Below the pieces are notes generated by a model that saw nothing but the letters and a program-made list of their open reading frames with translations, ran no database searches and was not told the DNA's origin. The translations under genes were made by a program, and so were the position numbers. From the NCBI RefSeq assembly GCF_001641265.1, contig NW_020167541.1:186001-250000 (forward strand): a stretch of DNA of 64,000 bases, read 5' to 3'. The DNA comes from Pseudogymnoascus destructans. Lineage: Eukaryota > Ascomycota > Leotiomycetes > Thelebolales > Thelebolaceae. Within the stretch, counting starts at the first letter, position 1; every line of letters begins with the position of its first letter. This document shows positions 10,343-18,687 of the stretch, in pieces.

Positions 10343-12201
10343 ACGTACATGTATAGCGAAAGCGCCAAACAAGCGAAAGCGCCAAAATTATCTACCCTCA
10401 CGACAAACATTGCGATAAATCTACCACAACATTAGAAATCAATTGAAACTACTCGGAGTCCTCTTCCTCAGAGGTGTCTATTACAATCTGACACGTGCGC
10501 GCATTGTGCCCAGTCTCACCACACTTGCCACAGCGACGGGCACGGGTTTCTTCCCTTGGCTTCCGACCACGGCTTGCCCTTATTTCCTGCTCTACCTGCT
10601 GCACAACATCCCTCTCATCCTGTAGCTCTTGCGCCCCTTGTTGACTAAGTGATCCTCCTTGCTGTAGTCGTGTTTTCCTAGCTCTCCGGCGCTTGCTAGT
10701 ACTTCATTTGCCTGTCGTAGGTTTTGGTTCTCTCCCTTTAGCAGTGCTAATTGATGCATTATTTGCGATGCACCCTTTGTAAACTGGTCAACAGCTGCAT
10801 AGATTGAGGTTGGAGAGCTATTTTGATGGCGTGAAATCCGAGTTTTAATAAATGTAGACTGTGACATAGCTTCAATTGGGTTGTTTGGTGTCTGAGAAAC
10901 CCAAGGTTGAGCAGTACCTGGGCGGGAGCTTGGAGGCGTTGGTGTCCTTAACTTAAGATCAAGTGTAGATATCACTCTCTCAGGGTCAAATGGAAGAAGC
11001 CCTGCCCCTCGGAACCCGCCTCAAATGTTACTTTCCGTCATTGTAGTGTTAAATGCAGCGTGGAAGGCAGGAAAGAAGTCATCCTTTGTAATATGAGAAA
11101 TATGAGCCTGCATCATATCTTCAATTTGCCGACCATAGGCCTGCTTTAACGGGCCGAAACAGCCAACATCAAGTGGCTGGAGTAGATGAGAAGAGTGAGC
11201 AGGCATACAAAGCGTAATAATGTTGTGTTCCTTGCAGTACTCCTCAAACTCATCTGAGTGGTGGCTCTCATGACCATCAAGGACTAACAAGCGATAACCA
11301 CCAACACTCCGGGCCTTTGTATGCTTCTCAAAGTGCTGAATCCAATCCATGCCTCTCTCATTTGTAGTCCAGCCATTTTCAGTAACAGAAATCACCCAAT
11401 CGCTTGAAAATCCACTATTCTCATACCAAGATGTAAGGTGGTTTTTGCCTGCAACAATGATAAATGGTGGTACTGCCCAACCTTGAGAACTAACGCCTTG
11501 GATTACTGTAACCCATTCCCGATTACCAGGCTGTACCTTCTTTGCTTTTGCCCGCCCGTCTGAGCTTGTTACAACCATAGCAGTTGAGATAACGCCCATC
11601 ATAAACCCAGTCTCATCAAAGTTGTAGATATCTGCTTCATCGATACCATATTTCGCAATTGTGTTACGCACAAGCTCAAACCAGCCATTAATAACTTCTG
11701 GATCTTCGCACTTAGCCCTCTGGTAGTCGTATTTGCGCTGAAAGCGTGTCTGGAGCTCTACACGCCGCTTAACAAAGTTTGAAGCCCAACGCGACCCAAC
11801 GCGTGACGCGTCGCGTGTTGCAAGTAGTCGACTTGCCATATCTTCAACAACAGACAGCCGAGGAGGAAACCCTTTGGCAGCTAGGTCGAGTATATACTGA
11901 ACAAGGACAGACTCCTCTAGGTTAGTTAATTTCCGTGAGTTGGCTTGGATATCGCGTCGTGAAGGTACACCTTCTAGACGATGACCTAGCTTGCGGTGGT
12001 CCACAGAATAGATCCTAGCAGCAACTCGAAGGCGTAACTTTGGGTCGCTTTGCATAGCCTGGATAGCTAGCACTAATTGGCTTTCATCGTTTTTATGGGG
12101 CATGTTTTGTTGTTGAGGAATTTAACATTTAGTTGGGGGGTTTGGTCACCGCATCATTTTGGCGCTTTCGCTTGTTTGGCGCTTTCGCTATACATGTACG
12201 T
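10343..12201 (-). mobile_element. Fot1/pogo element 2 (defective)
   Basis: A 1859-bp element with terminal inverted repeats of about 45-50 bp (outer end ACGTACATGTAT) flanked by TA (10341-10342 and 12202-12203). Each terminus contains two direct copies of AGCGAAAGCGCCAAA spaced 17 bp apart (left copies at 10355 and 10372). It carries one transposase gene on the minus strand, inactivated. It is the first of three neighbouring pogo elements in the same orientation. Confidence 0.92.
10449..12103 (-). pseudogene. Fot1/pogo DDE transposase, one stop and one frameshift
   Basis: Starts at ATG 12103 (MPHKNDESQLVLAI). It has psq-like and CENP-B-type HTH regions, then a DDE_1 domain with acidic residues in YNFDETGFMMG, LLVLDGHESHH and LLQPLDVGCF. 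The last two are separated by 35 residues (DD35D). A TGA replaces an expected CGA arginine codon at about 11021 (NI*GGFRGAG). A later single-base frameshift near 10680 shifts the frame before the C-terminal zinc knuckle CGKCGETGHNARTC. The stop TAG is at 10449. Restored length would be about 551 residues, like its two intact neighbours. C-to-T change at CGA fits RIP. Confidence 0.88.
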
Positions 12202-12261
12202 TATTGGAAAATAAATCAATATTGATTTCCAATTCTAGCTACTATAGCTAGGCGCTATTTA

Positions 12262-12447
12262 CAAATCCCTGCTACTAGTGCTCCTATAGAGAGCTTTTTT
12301 AGTATAGGTAGCCTTATTATTTTAAAGATTAGAAATAGGCTTTCTAAAGACATTTTTAGAGTAATAGCTAGTTTAAAGAGTTGGGATTTTATAAAGGAAG
12401 AAGAAGAGGATCTAGAAGAGGAATTTATAGCTAAATTAATACTTTAA
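12262..12447 (+). pseudogene. hAT transposase C-terminal dimerisation domain, relic
   Basis: A single frame reads IPATSAPIESFFS, then IGSLIILKIRNRLSKD and LKSWDFIKEEEEDLEEE, ending at TAA 12445-12447. This is the conserved C-terminal dimerisation region of hAT transposases (pattern P-[AS]-x-S-x-E-x-x-FS ... RNRLS). Upstream sequence back to 12203 is too decayed to follow, probably by RIP. The next 110 bp and the outer flank at 16398-16433 look like the rest of the same hAT element, interrupted by two pogo insertions. Confidence 0.75.
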
Positions 12448-12558
12448 GAAGTATTTAGATAGATTAATATATATTTGGTTTCCTTTTCTACTATACTAGA
12501 TAATTACTTAGGCCACGTGATTCTAACATCATGTGATAATCATGAATATTCATGATTA

Positions 12559-14398
12559 ACGTATTTCACAAGCGAGTTGGCCACCCAAGCAAGTTGGCCA
12601 CCAAAACACCAAAATTGACTATTACTGCCTACTACTACACCACCACCCTACATAATGACCCTTATTCGATCGTAATTGAATCCTTGTGCCTCGTACATGT
12701 ACGGGAGTTATGGCCCATAATACCACATATGCCACAGCGCTTCTGTCGGCCTGTAGAACCCACCTGCCGACAATGCTCACTTGCCACCTCCGTACGGACT
12801 TGAGCTTCTACCTCAGCACTCTGAAGCATATCCTCTCCCTCTCGTACGGAGAGACTGCCCCCTTGCATTATACGCCTCTTGCGCTTCCTTTCCCTCCTCT
12901 TTTTCTGTTCATTTGCCGCTTGTAGAGCCTTAACTTCTGCCTTAAGTAGAACAGCAGAATGCATCATCATTTCCGCCCCTTTAACAAGGCAGCTAACAGC
13001 ATCATTAATTGAGGTAGGAGAGCTATTCTGATGTCGTACGATGCGGTTCTTAATGTGCTCTGTTTGAAAGTTAAGCTCCCTTATAGTTTGAGGAGTCTTT
13101 GAAGTCCAATTGTCACTCTCAACTATAGGAGGTGTTGGAGTCCTTAAGCGTAGATTTAAGTGAGAGAGGACACTCTGTGGCTCGTACGGAACTAGTCCTG
13201 TAGCTCGGAATCCGCTCTTGATGTTCTGCTCTGTAAACGTAGCTTTGAATGCTTCTTTGAATGCAGAGAGGAACTCAAGCTTTGTGATGTGGTTTAGCCG
13301 GTTCCGTACGAAGGTTTCAATCTGCTTTCCGTACGAAAGCTTTAGTGGCGCAAAGCAGCTCACATCAAGAGGCTGAAGAATGTGTGATGAGTGTGGTGGC
13401 ATACAGAGGGTAATTATCTTCCGTTCTGTGCAGTAGTGTTGAAATTGAGCAGAGATGTGGCTCTCATGTCCATCAAGAATAAGAAGGCGATAGGTTCCGA
13501 CCGTACGAGCATTTGTATGTCGATTGAAGTGTTGAATCCACTCATACCCAATTGAATTTGAAGTCCACCCATTCTCACTAAGCGTAATCACCCAATTGTC
13601 TGGTAATCCTGAGTCTTCGTACCAAGCTGAGAGGTGATTCTGCGCCTTGAAAATAATGAACGGCGGGAGTGCCCATCCGTACGAATTAACACCTTGGATA
13701 ATTGACACCCACTCTCTATTCCCTGGCTGTATAGTCTTTGGACGGCTCTTTGCTTCTGAGCTTGTGACTACCTTTGCAGTAGCAATAACTCCCATTGCGA
13801 AACCTGCTTCATCAAAGTTGTAGATGTCCTGCTCTAAGATGCCATATTTTGCGACTGTGTTTCGTACGAGGGTGAACCACCCTTCAATTATCTTTGGATC
13901 TTCGCATTTTGCTCGTTTGTAATCGTACTTCCGACTAAACTTTGCTTTAAGTTCCGTACGACGCGTTATGAAGTTACTAGTCCAGTTCTTCCCAGTAGGG
14001 CTCTCACCTCGTTCGGAGAGTAGTAGGTCTGCCATTTCTTGCACAGCTTGCGGCCGGGGCGGAAATCCACGCGAATCTAGGTCGAGAATATACTGAACAA
14101 GAGCTGACTCTTCGTACGAAGTTAGGTTTTGTGATTTTGGGGTAGAATCACGTCGGGAGGTCATTCCATTCATTCTGTTGGTAAGGGTACTACGTGACAC
14201 GTCGTATGATAATGCAGCAGCTCGGACACTCTTAAATTGACGTTCCTTTAGTGCCTGAATAGCTAATAGTATTCTACCCTCTTGATTTGAGGATTGGGCT
14301 TGTGTTGGTTGTGGCATAGTTGACTGTAGTCAAGTTGACGCGTTTTGGTGTTTTGGTGGCCAACTTGCTTGGGTGGCCAACTCGCTTGTGAAATACGT
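12559..14398 (-). mobile_element. Fot1/pogo element 3 (structurally intact)
   Basis: A 1840-bp element with near-perfect terminal inverted repeats of about 55 bp (outer end ACGTATTTCAC) flanked by TA (12557-12558 and 14399-14400). Each terminus has two direct repeats (AAGCGAGTTGGCCACC and AAGCAAGTTGGCCACC) with a 17-bp period. Intact ends and an intact transposase make it potentially mobile. It sits inside the hAT tail. Confidence 0.93.
12662..14317 (-). CDS. Fot1/pogo DDE transposase (intact)
   Basis: A 551-residue uninterrupted frame from ATG 14317. The N-terminus has a psq/HTH region (RILLAIQALKERQFKSVRAA) and a CENP-B-type HTH (NWTSNFITRRTELKAKFSRK), which bind the terminal repeats. The DDE_1 domain has acidic residues in IYNFDEAGFAMG, LLILDGHESH and ILQPLDVSCF; the second and third are 35 residues apart (DD35D). 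A lysine/arginine-rich tract (KKRRERKRKRR) that could serve as a nuclear signal is followed by a C-terminal CCHC knuckle, CGICGIMGHNSRTC. The reaction is cut-and-paste transposition into TA. The gene shows no RIP stops although the surrounding hAT and LTR sequence does, implying a recent arrival. Confidence 0.93.
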   Translation of the reverse strand: MPQPTQAQSSNQEGRILLAIQALKERQFKSVRAAALSYDVSRSTLTNRMNGMTSRRDSTPKSQNLTSYEESALVQYILDLDSRGFPPRPQAVQEMADLLLSERGESPTGKNWTSNFITRRTELKAKFSRKYDYKRAKCEDPKIIEGWFTLVRNTVAKYGILEQDIYNFDEAGFAMGVIATAKVVTSSEAKSRPKTIQPGNREWVSIIQGVNSYGWALPPFIIFKAQNHLSAWYEDSGLPDNWVITLSENGWTSNSIGYEWIQHFNRHTNARTVGTYRLLILDGHESHISAQFQHYCTERKIITLCMPPHSSHILQPLDVSCFAPLKLSYGKQIETFVRNRLNHITKLEFLSAFKEAFKATFTEQNIKSGFRATGLVPYEPQSVLSHLNLRLRTPTPPIVESDNWTSKTPQTIRELNFQTEHIKNRIVRHQNSSPTSINDAVSCLVKGAEMMMHSAVLLKAEVKALQAANEQKKRRERKRKRRIMQGGSLSVREGEDMLQSAEVEAQVRTEVASEHCRQVGSTGRQKRCGICGIMGHNSRTCTRHKDSITIE

Positions 14399-14464
14399 TA
14401 TCAAAAACTCATAATCATAATCATGCTTATGTAATATTTGACTATTTCGAATAACGTGGTTGTA

Positions 14465-14548
14465 CACCGAGTCGTGAATGTCACCGAGTCGTGAATGTCA
14501 CCGAGTCGTGAATGTCACCGAGTCGTGAATGTCACCGAGTCGTGAAAC
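14465..14548. repeat. Five 17-bp iterons in a pogo terminus
   Basis: CACCGAGTCGTGAATGT at 14465, 14482, 14499, 14516 and 14533 (the last ends in AAAC). They are candidate transposase-binding sites. The mirrored cluster at about 16321-16385 has four units. Confidence 0.92.
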
Positions 14549-14609
14549 TTTTTTATACCCACCACTGTAAGGTATAATTAAACAACCACAACATGTATTA
14601 AAACTAAAA

Positions 14610-16265
14610 CTATTTAGAATCTGATGAGCTAAGTACTTCTATGACCTCCTGACAAGTTCGTGCATTATGGCCAGCCCCCCCGCAAGTGCCACAATGTCGT
14701 ACACCTGGTTGCCCCTCATTCCTACCAACCCCTCCAGAGCGCTTCTCGCGATTTATTTGCTCCTTAACTGCCCTTTGGGACAAATCATCATGTGCATCCC
14801 CTACAGAAAGTGCACACCCTTGACGGACACGAGACTTTTTAGCCCTCCGGCGTTTGCTAAGAGCTTCATTTGCTGCTCGAAGGGTGCGGACTTCAGCTGA
14901 CAATAAAGTCATTTCATGTGCCAAAATCTCTGTCCCTTTAGCTAATGCAGTAACAGTAGCAAAAATGGGGGTTGGCGAGCTTCCTTGGTGCCGTGCAATG
15001 CGATTTTTAACTAGAGTAGTCTGTGAGAGAGCATCTATTGGGTTGCGAGGCGTTTGAGAAACCCAAGGATCAGCGTCTATAGAGGGGGATCCTGTAGGTG
15101 TAGGAGTCCGCAACTTGACGTCTAGCTTTGAAATGATTACTTGCGGATCAAAGGGCACTAAACCAGCTCCGCGAAATCCAGCTTTGGCGTTTTGAGTTGT
15201 TATTGACTGGTTATAAGCTGCGTGGAAAGCTATAAAAAACTCAACCTTTGTAATATGGTTTATATGAGCCTTAATAAAGGTCTCAATTTGACGCCCATAC
15301 ATGCGTTTAAGAACACTAAAGCACCCAACATCAAGTGGCTGAGTTAGGTGAGACGAGTGAGGAGGTAGACAGAGAGTTATGATGTTGTTTGCTTTGCAAT
15401 ATTCCTGAAACGCAGCTGATTCGTGACTTTCATGCCCGTCTAAAACCAACATCCGATATGGTCCTTTTGCACGACTGCAAGTATGTTTATCGAAATGATG
15501 AAGCCATTCTAGACCTGTCTCGTTGTTGGTCCATCCATTGCTTGTTGGTTTAATTACCCAATTGTGAGGAAGGCCGCCTTCAGTATACAAACTTGAAAGG
15601 TGACATTTCCCTTGAACTACTAAAAACGGAGGGATACTCCCGCCTTCAGCATTCACACAAACAATTGCTGTAGCCCATTCCTGATTGCCAGGCTGAACTG
15701 CCTTGCCTCTGCCACGTCGATCGGCGCGCGTAACAACTAAAGCTGAGCTAATAACGCCCATCATGAAGCCCGTCTCGTCAAAGTTGTAGAAATCGCAGTC
15801 TTGGATGCCGTACTTTGCTCTCATGTTCTGCACAAGTTGAAACCACGCTCCAATAAGCTCAGGATCTTCGCACAAGGCTCTTTGAAAGTCATAAACGCGA
15901 TTAAAACGCGTCTTTAACTCGGGGCGGCGTTGTATAAATCGATATGCCCACCGCGTCCCAACATGCTTTCCCCCACGCGATTCAAGGATATAATTTGCCA
16001 TATCCTCCACACTAGCAGGCCGAGGTGCAAATCCTCTTGCATCCATATCCAATATATTTCGAATAATCACTTCCTCTTCTAGCTCAGTCAATTTATGACT
16101 ATTGGCTTTGGTTTCGCGTCGAGAAGGTCGGCCGGCCATTCTATCAGTAAGCGTAGAATAAGGCACTTTATATAGTATTGATGCAGACCTGCGATTAAGC
16201 GATTTACATGTTTGAAGAGCCTCAATAGCTAGAATGATTCGCGCTTCTTGGGTTTGGATTTCCAT
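14610..16265 (-). CDS. Fot1/pogo DDE transposase (intact)
   Basis: 551 residues from ATG 16265 (MEIQTQEARIILAIEALQ). The layout matches the neighbour: psq-like HTH, CENP-B-type HTH (RWAYRFIQRRPELKTRFNR), DDE_1 domain with acidic residues in FYNFDETGFMMG, MLVLDGHESHE and LTQPLDVGCF, a basic stretch (KRRRAKKSR), and a C-terminal zinc knuckle, CGTCGGAGHNARTC. There is no stop or frameshift, and the termini match, so it could be active. The decayed protein of element 5 (29829-31446) shares its N-terminus and is the closest relative in the window. The two 551-aa transposases here are clearly diverged from each other. Confidence 0.93.
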   Translation of the reverse strand: MEIQTQEARIILAIEALQTCKSLNRRSASILYKVPYSTLTDRMAGRPSRRETKANSHKLTELEEEVIIRNILDMDARGFAPRPASVEDMANYILESRGGKHVGTRWAYRFIQRRPELKTRFNRVYDFQRALCEDPELIGAWFQLVQNMRAKYGIQDCDFYNFDETGFMMGVISSALVVTRADRRGRGKAVQPGNQEWATAIVCVNAEGGSIPPFLVVQGKCHLSSLYTEGGLPHNWVIKPTSNGWTNNETGLEWLHHFDKHTCSRAKGPYRMLVLDGHESHESAAFQEYCKANNIITLCLPPHSSHLTQPLDVGCFSVLKRMYGRQIETFIKAHINHITKVEFFIAFHAAYNQSITTQNAKAGFRGAGLVPFDPQVIISKLDVKLRTPTPTGSPSIDADPWVSQTPRNPIDALSQTTLVKNRIARHQGSSPTPIFATVTALAKGTEILAHEMTLLSAEVRTLRAANEALSKRRRAKKSRVRQGCALSVGDAHDDLSQRAVKEQINREKRSGGVGRNEGQPGVRHCGTCGGAGHNARTCQEVIEVLSSSDSK

Positions 16266-16433
16266 TGGTAGTTGTGGAGGAAACGCGTGTTGAAGTTCGT
16301 AGGTAGCTAAGTAGGGAAAAGTTCACGACTCGGCGACATTCACGACTCGGCGACATTCACGACTCGGCGACATTCACGACTCGGTGTACAACCACGTTAG
16401 TCATGATTATTATGATTATTTGTGCTAACCCTG

Positions 16434-17529
16434 CTCGCACGAGCCCAAGACAAACCTGCCGCGCCACGCGCAGACTCCCCATCCCCTCACCCACACACAC
16501 ATACCTTCCCTCCTCTTACTTCCCCCCATCCCGCACCACCACACAACACCAGTCCACACAGCAAAAGGCGCTTAACCCCCAACCCGATCAGGCACTCAAT
16601 TCTACGTCTATTATGTGGCCTTGGCTACTCTTGGCTATTCTTGACATTATCCGTAAGATCCGGATATATCCTCAGATGGTACGGATAGATCATCTGTTCA
16701 AGGCTAACAGCCAGCCAGATTCCTATTGTAGTTAGAATATAAGTTAGTAATTACCTTAGAAAAGACGTCATGTAATTGTAAGGCGAATATACAGTAGTAT
16801 AGAAGTATTTACGATGATCTATATACGTTGCTCTATATAAGTGTATCAAAAGGGTATATATAGGTACTTCTACTTTCATATATATTTGTATGGCAAAGAA
16901 GTACCGTGATGTATCTTTGTGCGCCCGGCACCACCTCCCCCCACCCGCCTAGTTCTAAAAGCACTTACTGAAGTAGAAAAATTAATCAAAGGCCAATATC
17001 GCCAAACTGACAATATATCACCAAAACTACCAACTTCCTACACCTTACCCTTTTGATATTGCCTAATTAAGAGGTACAGTAAGCACTAAACAAGGATTCT
17101 ATTGCTCTAATACTAATATAATCTAGTTATAATCTAGTAGTACTCCGTACTCTAGTACTGCTTGGCATTACCAGATCAGGCAGTGTCAAGCCGACGACTG
17201 TCAAACACTGCTGAATCGCTCTATTGTACAGCTATTTCCATACTCTCTCATAGAGCATAGAGCACTGAGTTTATTAGCTCGGTCTTGAAGGATATTTGGT
17301 GCCATGGATATCGCTTGAGAGGTCTCTCATAGTGTTGAATACTGTCACGGTGGAGATATTGTACTGGGCAACTAGTCCTGGACTGGTCTGGCGAGCATCA
17401 TATGGCCCGCAAATCACCCATGTAAAATTAGGCCAGCGCCCGTAAGATAATTTTGGGCCCTTTCCAACAACCCCCCCTCTATATTGCACCCTTTTCATTT
17501 CTCTCCACAAGCATTCAAATTTATTCAAA
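16434..17529. other. Spacer upstream of ERG19; no gene seen
   Basis: 16434-16740 is CA-rich without a convincing frame. 16740-17270 is AT-rich and contains a TATA-like stretch (CTATATAAGTG near 16834) that could be LTR relic. 17280-17520 on the minus strand has a short frame with an HTH-like look, too weak to call. The last 60 bp (pyrimidine-rich, ending TTATTCAAAATGG) are the probable ERG19 core promoter and 5' leader. Confidence 0.4.
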
Positions 17530-18687
17530 ATGGCCGATTCTACAGTCTACCAGGCCAGCACCACTGCGCCCGTCAACATTGCCGTCGTCAAGTACTGGGG
17601 CAAGCGTGACCCCAAATTAAACCTTCCCACCAATTCCTCCCTCTCCGTAACCCTTTCCCAATGCGACCTGAGGACTCACACCACCGCCGCCTGCTCCTCT
17701 TCCTTCGGATCCGACGACGCCCTCATCCTAAATGGCTCACCACAGGATGTCTCCGGCGCACGCACGCAAGCCTGCTTCCGCGAACTGCGCTCACTCCGCG
17801 CCGCCCTCGAGGCCGCCGACCCCTCTCTCCCCAAGCTCTCCACATTGACACTGAAGATTGTGTCCGAGAACAACTTCCCCACCGCTGCTGGCCTCGCCTC
17901 CTCCGCTGCCGGATTCGCTGCTTTGGTCCGCGCAATCGGCGACCTGTACCAGCTCCCAGCAACGAAGACCGAGCTTTCGAGAATCGCCCGCCAAGGCTCT
18001 GGCTCGGCATGCCGCTCCCTCTTCGGCGGATACGTGGCGTGGGATATGGGCTCTGCGGCTGATGGATCGGACTCCCAGGCTGTTGAGATTGCGCCAGCCT
18101 CGCACTGGCCCAATATGCGTGCCTTGATCCTCATCGCCTCTGCTGAGAAGAAGGGCGTGTCCAGCACGGCTGGCATGCAGACTACTGTTGCAACATCCGA
18201 GCTTTTCCAGCACCGCGCGAAGGTTGTGGTGCCAAAGCACATGGAGGATATGATTAAGGCTGTTAAGGACAAGGACTTTGACCTGTTCGGCAAGGTTACG
18301 ATGATGGAGAGCAACAGCTTCCACGCTACGTGCTTGGATACCTTCCCACCCATCTTTTACCTCAATGATACCAGCAGAGCGGCGATCAGAGTGGTTGAGG
18401 CGATCAACGAGAAGGCTGGCAAGATTATTGCGGCATATACGTTTGATGCTGGGCCAAACTGCGTTATCTACTTTGAGGAGGAGCATATGGCTGAGGTTGC
18501 GGGAGCTATCAAGTCTGTGTTGGGCTCTGTTGAGGGGTGGGGGGGTAAGGGAGCGGAGGTTAAGACGAGTGATGCGGCGCATTTGGATGAGAGGGCAGTG
18601 AAGGCGCTGCAGGAGGGACTTAGCCGCGTCATCTTCACTGGTGTCGGTGAGGGACCCATCAGTGTCAAGGAGAGTCTGTTGAAGTAA
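17530..18687 (+). CDS. ERG19: Diphosphomevalonate decarboxylase
   Basis: An intronless 385-residue protein, within a few residues of yeast Erg19. It performs the ATP-dependent decarboxylation of mevalonate 5-diphosphate to isopentenyl diphosphate, the last step of the mevalonate pathway feeding ergosterol and other isoprenoids. Visible landmarks: VNIAVVKYWGKRD near residue 16, LPTNSSLSVTLS near 37, the GHMP phosphate loop AAGLASSAAGFAA at about 119-131, RQGSGSACRSLFGG at about 156, and DAGPNCVIYF with the conserved aspartate at about 305. Start context is TTCAAAATGG. The gene is isolated between transposon blocks, is GC-richer than its surroundings and shows no RIP-type damage. This is the only host gene I recognise between 1 and 39 kb. 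Confidence 0.97.
   Translation: MADSTVYQASTTAPVNIAVVKYWGKRDPKLNLPTNSSLSVTLSQCDLRTHTTAACSSSFGSDDALILNGSPQDVSGARTQACFRELRSLRAALEAADPSLPKLSTLTLKIVSENNFPTAAGLASSAAGFAALVRAIGDLYQLPATKTELSRIARQGSGSACRSLFGGYVAWDMGSAADGSDSQAVEIAPASHWPNMRALILIASAEKKGVSSTAGMQTTVATSELFQHRAKVVVPKHMEDMIKAVKDKDFDLFGKVTMMESNSFHATCLDTFPPIFYLNDTSRAAIRVVEAINEKAGKIIAAYTFDAGPNCVIYFEEEHMAEVAGAIKSVLGSVEGWGGKGAEVKTSDAAHLDERAVKALQEGLSRVIFTGVGEGPISVKESLLK

Larger units (their letters stand above)
14454..16397 (-). mobile_element. Fot1/pogo element 4 with 17-bp iterons (intact)
   Basis: A 1944-bp element flanked by TA (14452-14453 and 16398-16399), outer ends ACGTGGTTGTACACC. The left terminus has five tandem 17-bp units (CACCGAGTCGTGAATGT) at 14465-14548. 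The right terminus has four inverted units (ACATTCACGACTCGGCG) at about 16321-16385. It carries an intact transposase. The outer 13 bp are shared with element 5 at 29748-31555. Confidence 0.93.
12448..16433 (+). mobile_element. hAT element 3' end, split by two pogo insertions
   Basis: After removing pogo elements 3 and 4, the remaining pieces (12448-12558, 14399-14453 and 16398-16433) form an AT-rich, ATCATGATTAT-rich tail ending GTGCTAACCCTG. The tail resembles the MITE at 39003-39114 (CAGGGTTAG...CTAACCCTG) along its length. CAGGG-type termini are typical of hAT. The 8 bp after the terminus, CTCGCACG (16434-16441), also flank the MITE on its opposite side in matching orientation. Confidence 0.65.

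Noticed and set aside
17274..17528. Possible Tc1-like HTH fragment upstream of ERG19
   Set aside because: Only a short stretch has HTH flavour, with no termini and no catalytic residues. Insufficient to call.
17676..18582. Long minus-strand open frames of 225-263 codons over ERG19
   Set aside because: Shadows of the GC-rich ERG19 coding sequence; no domain and no homology recognised.
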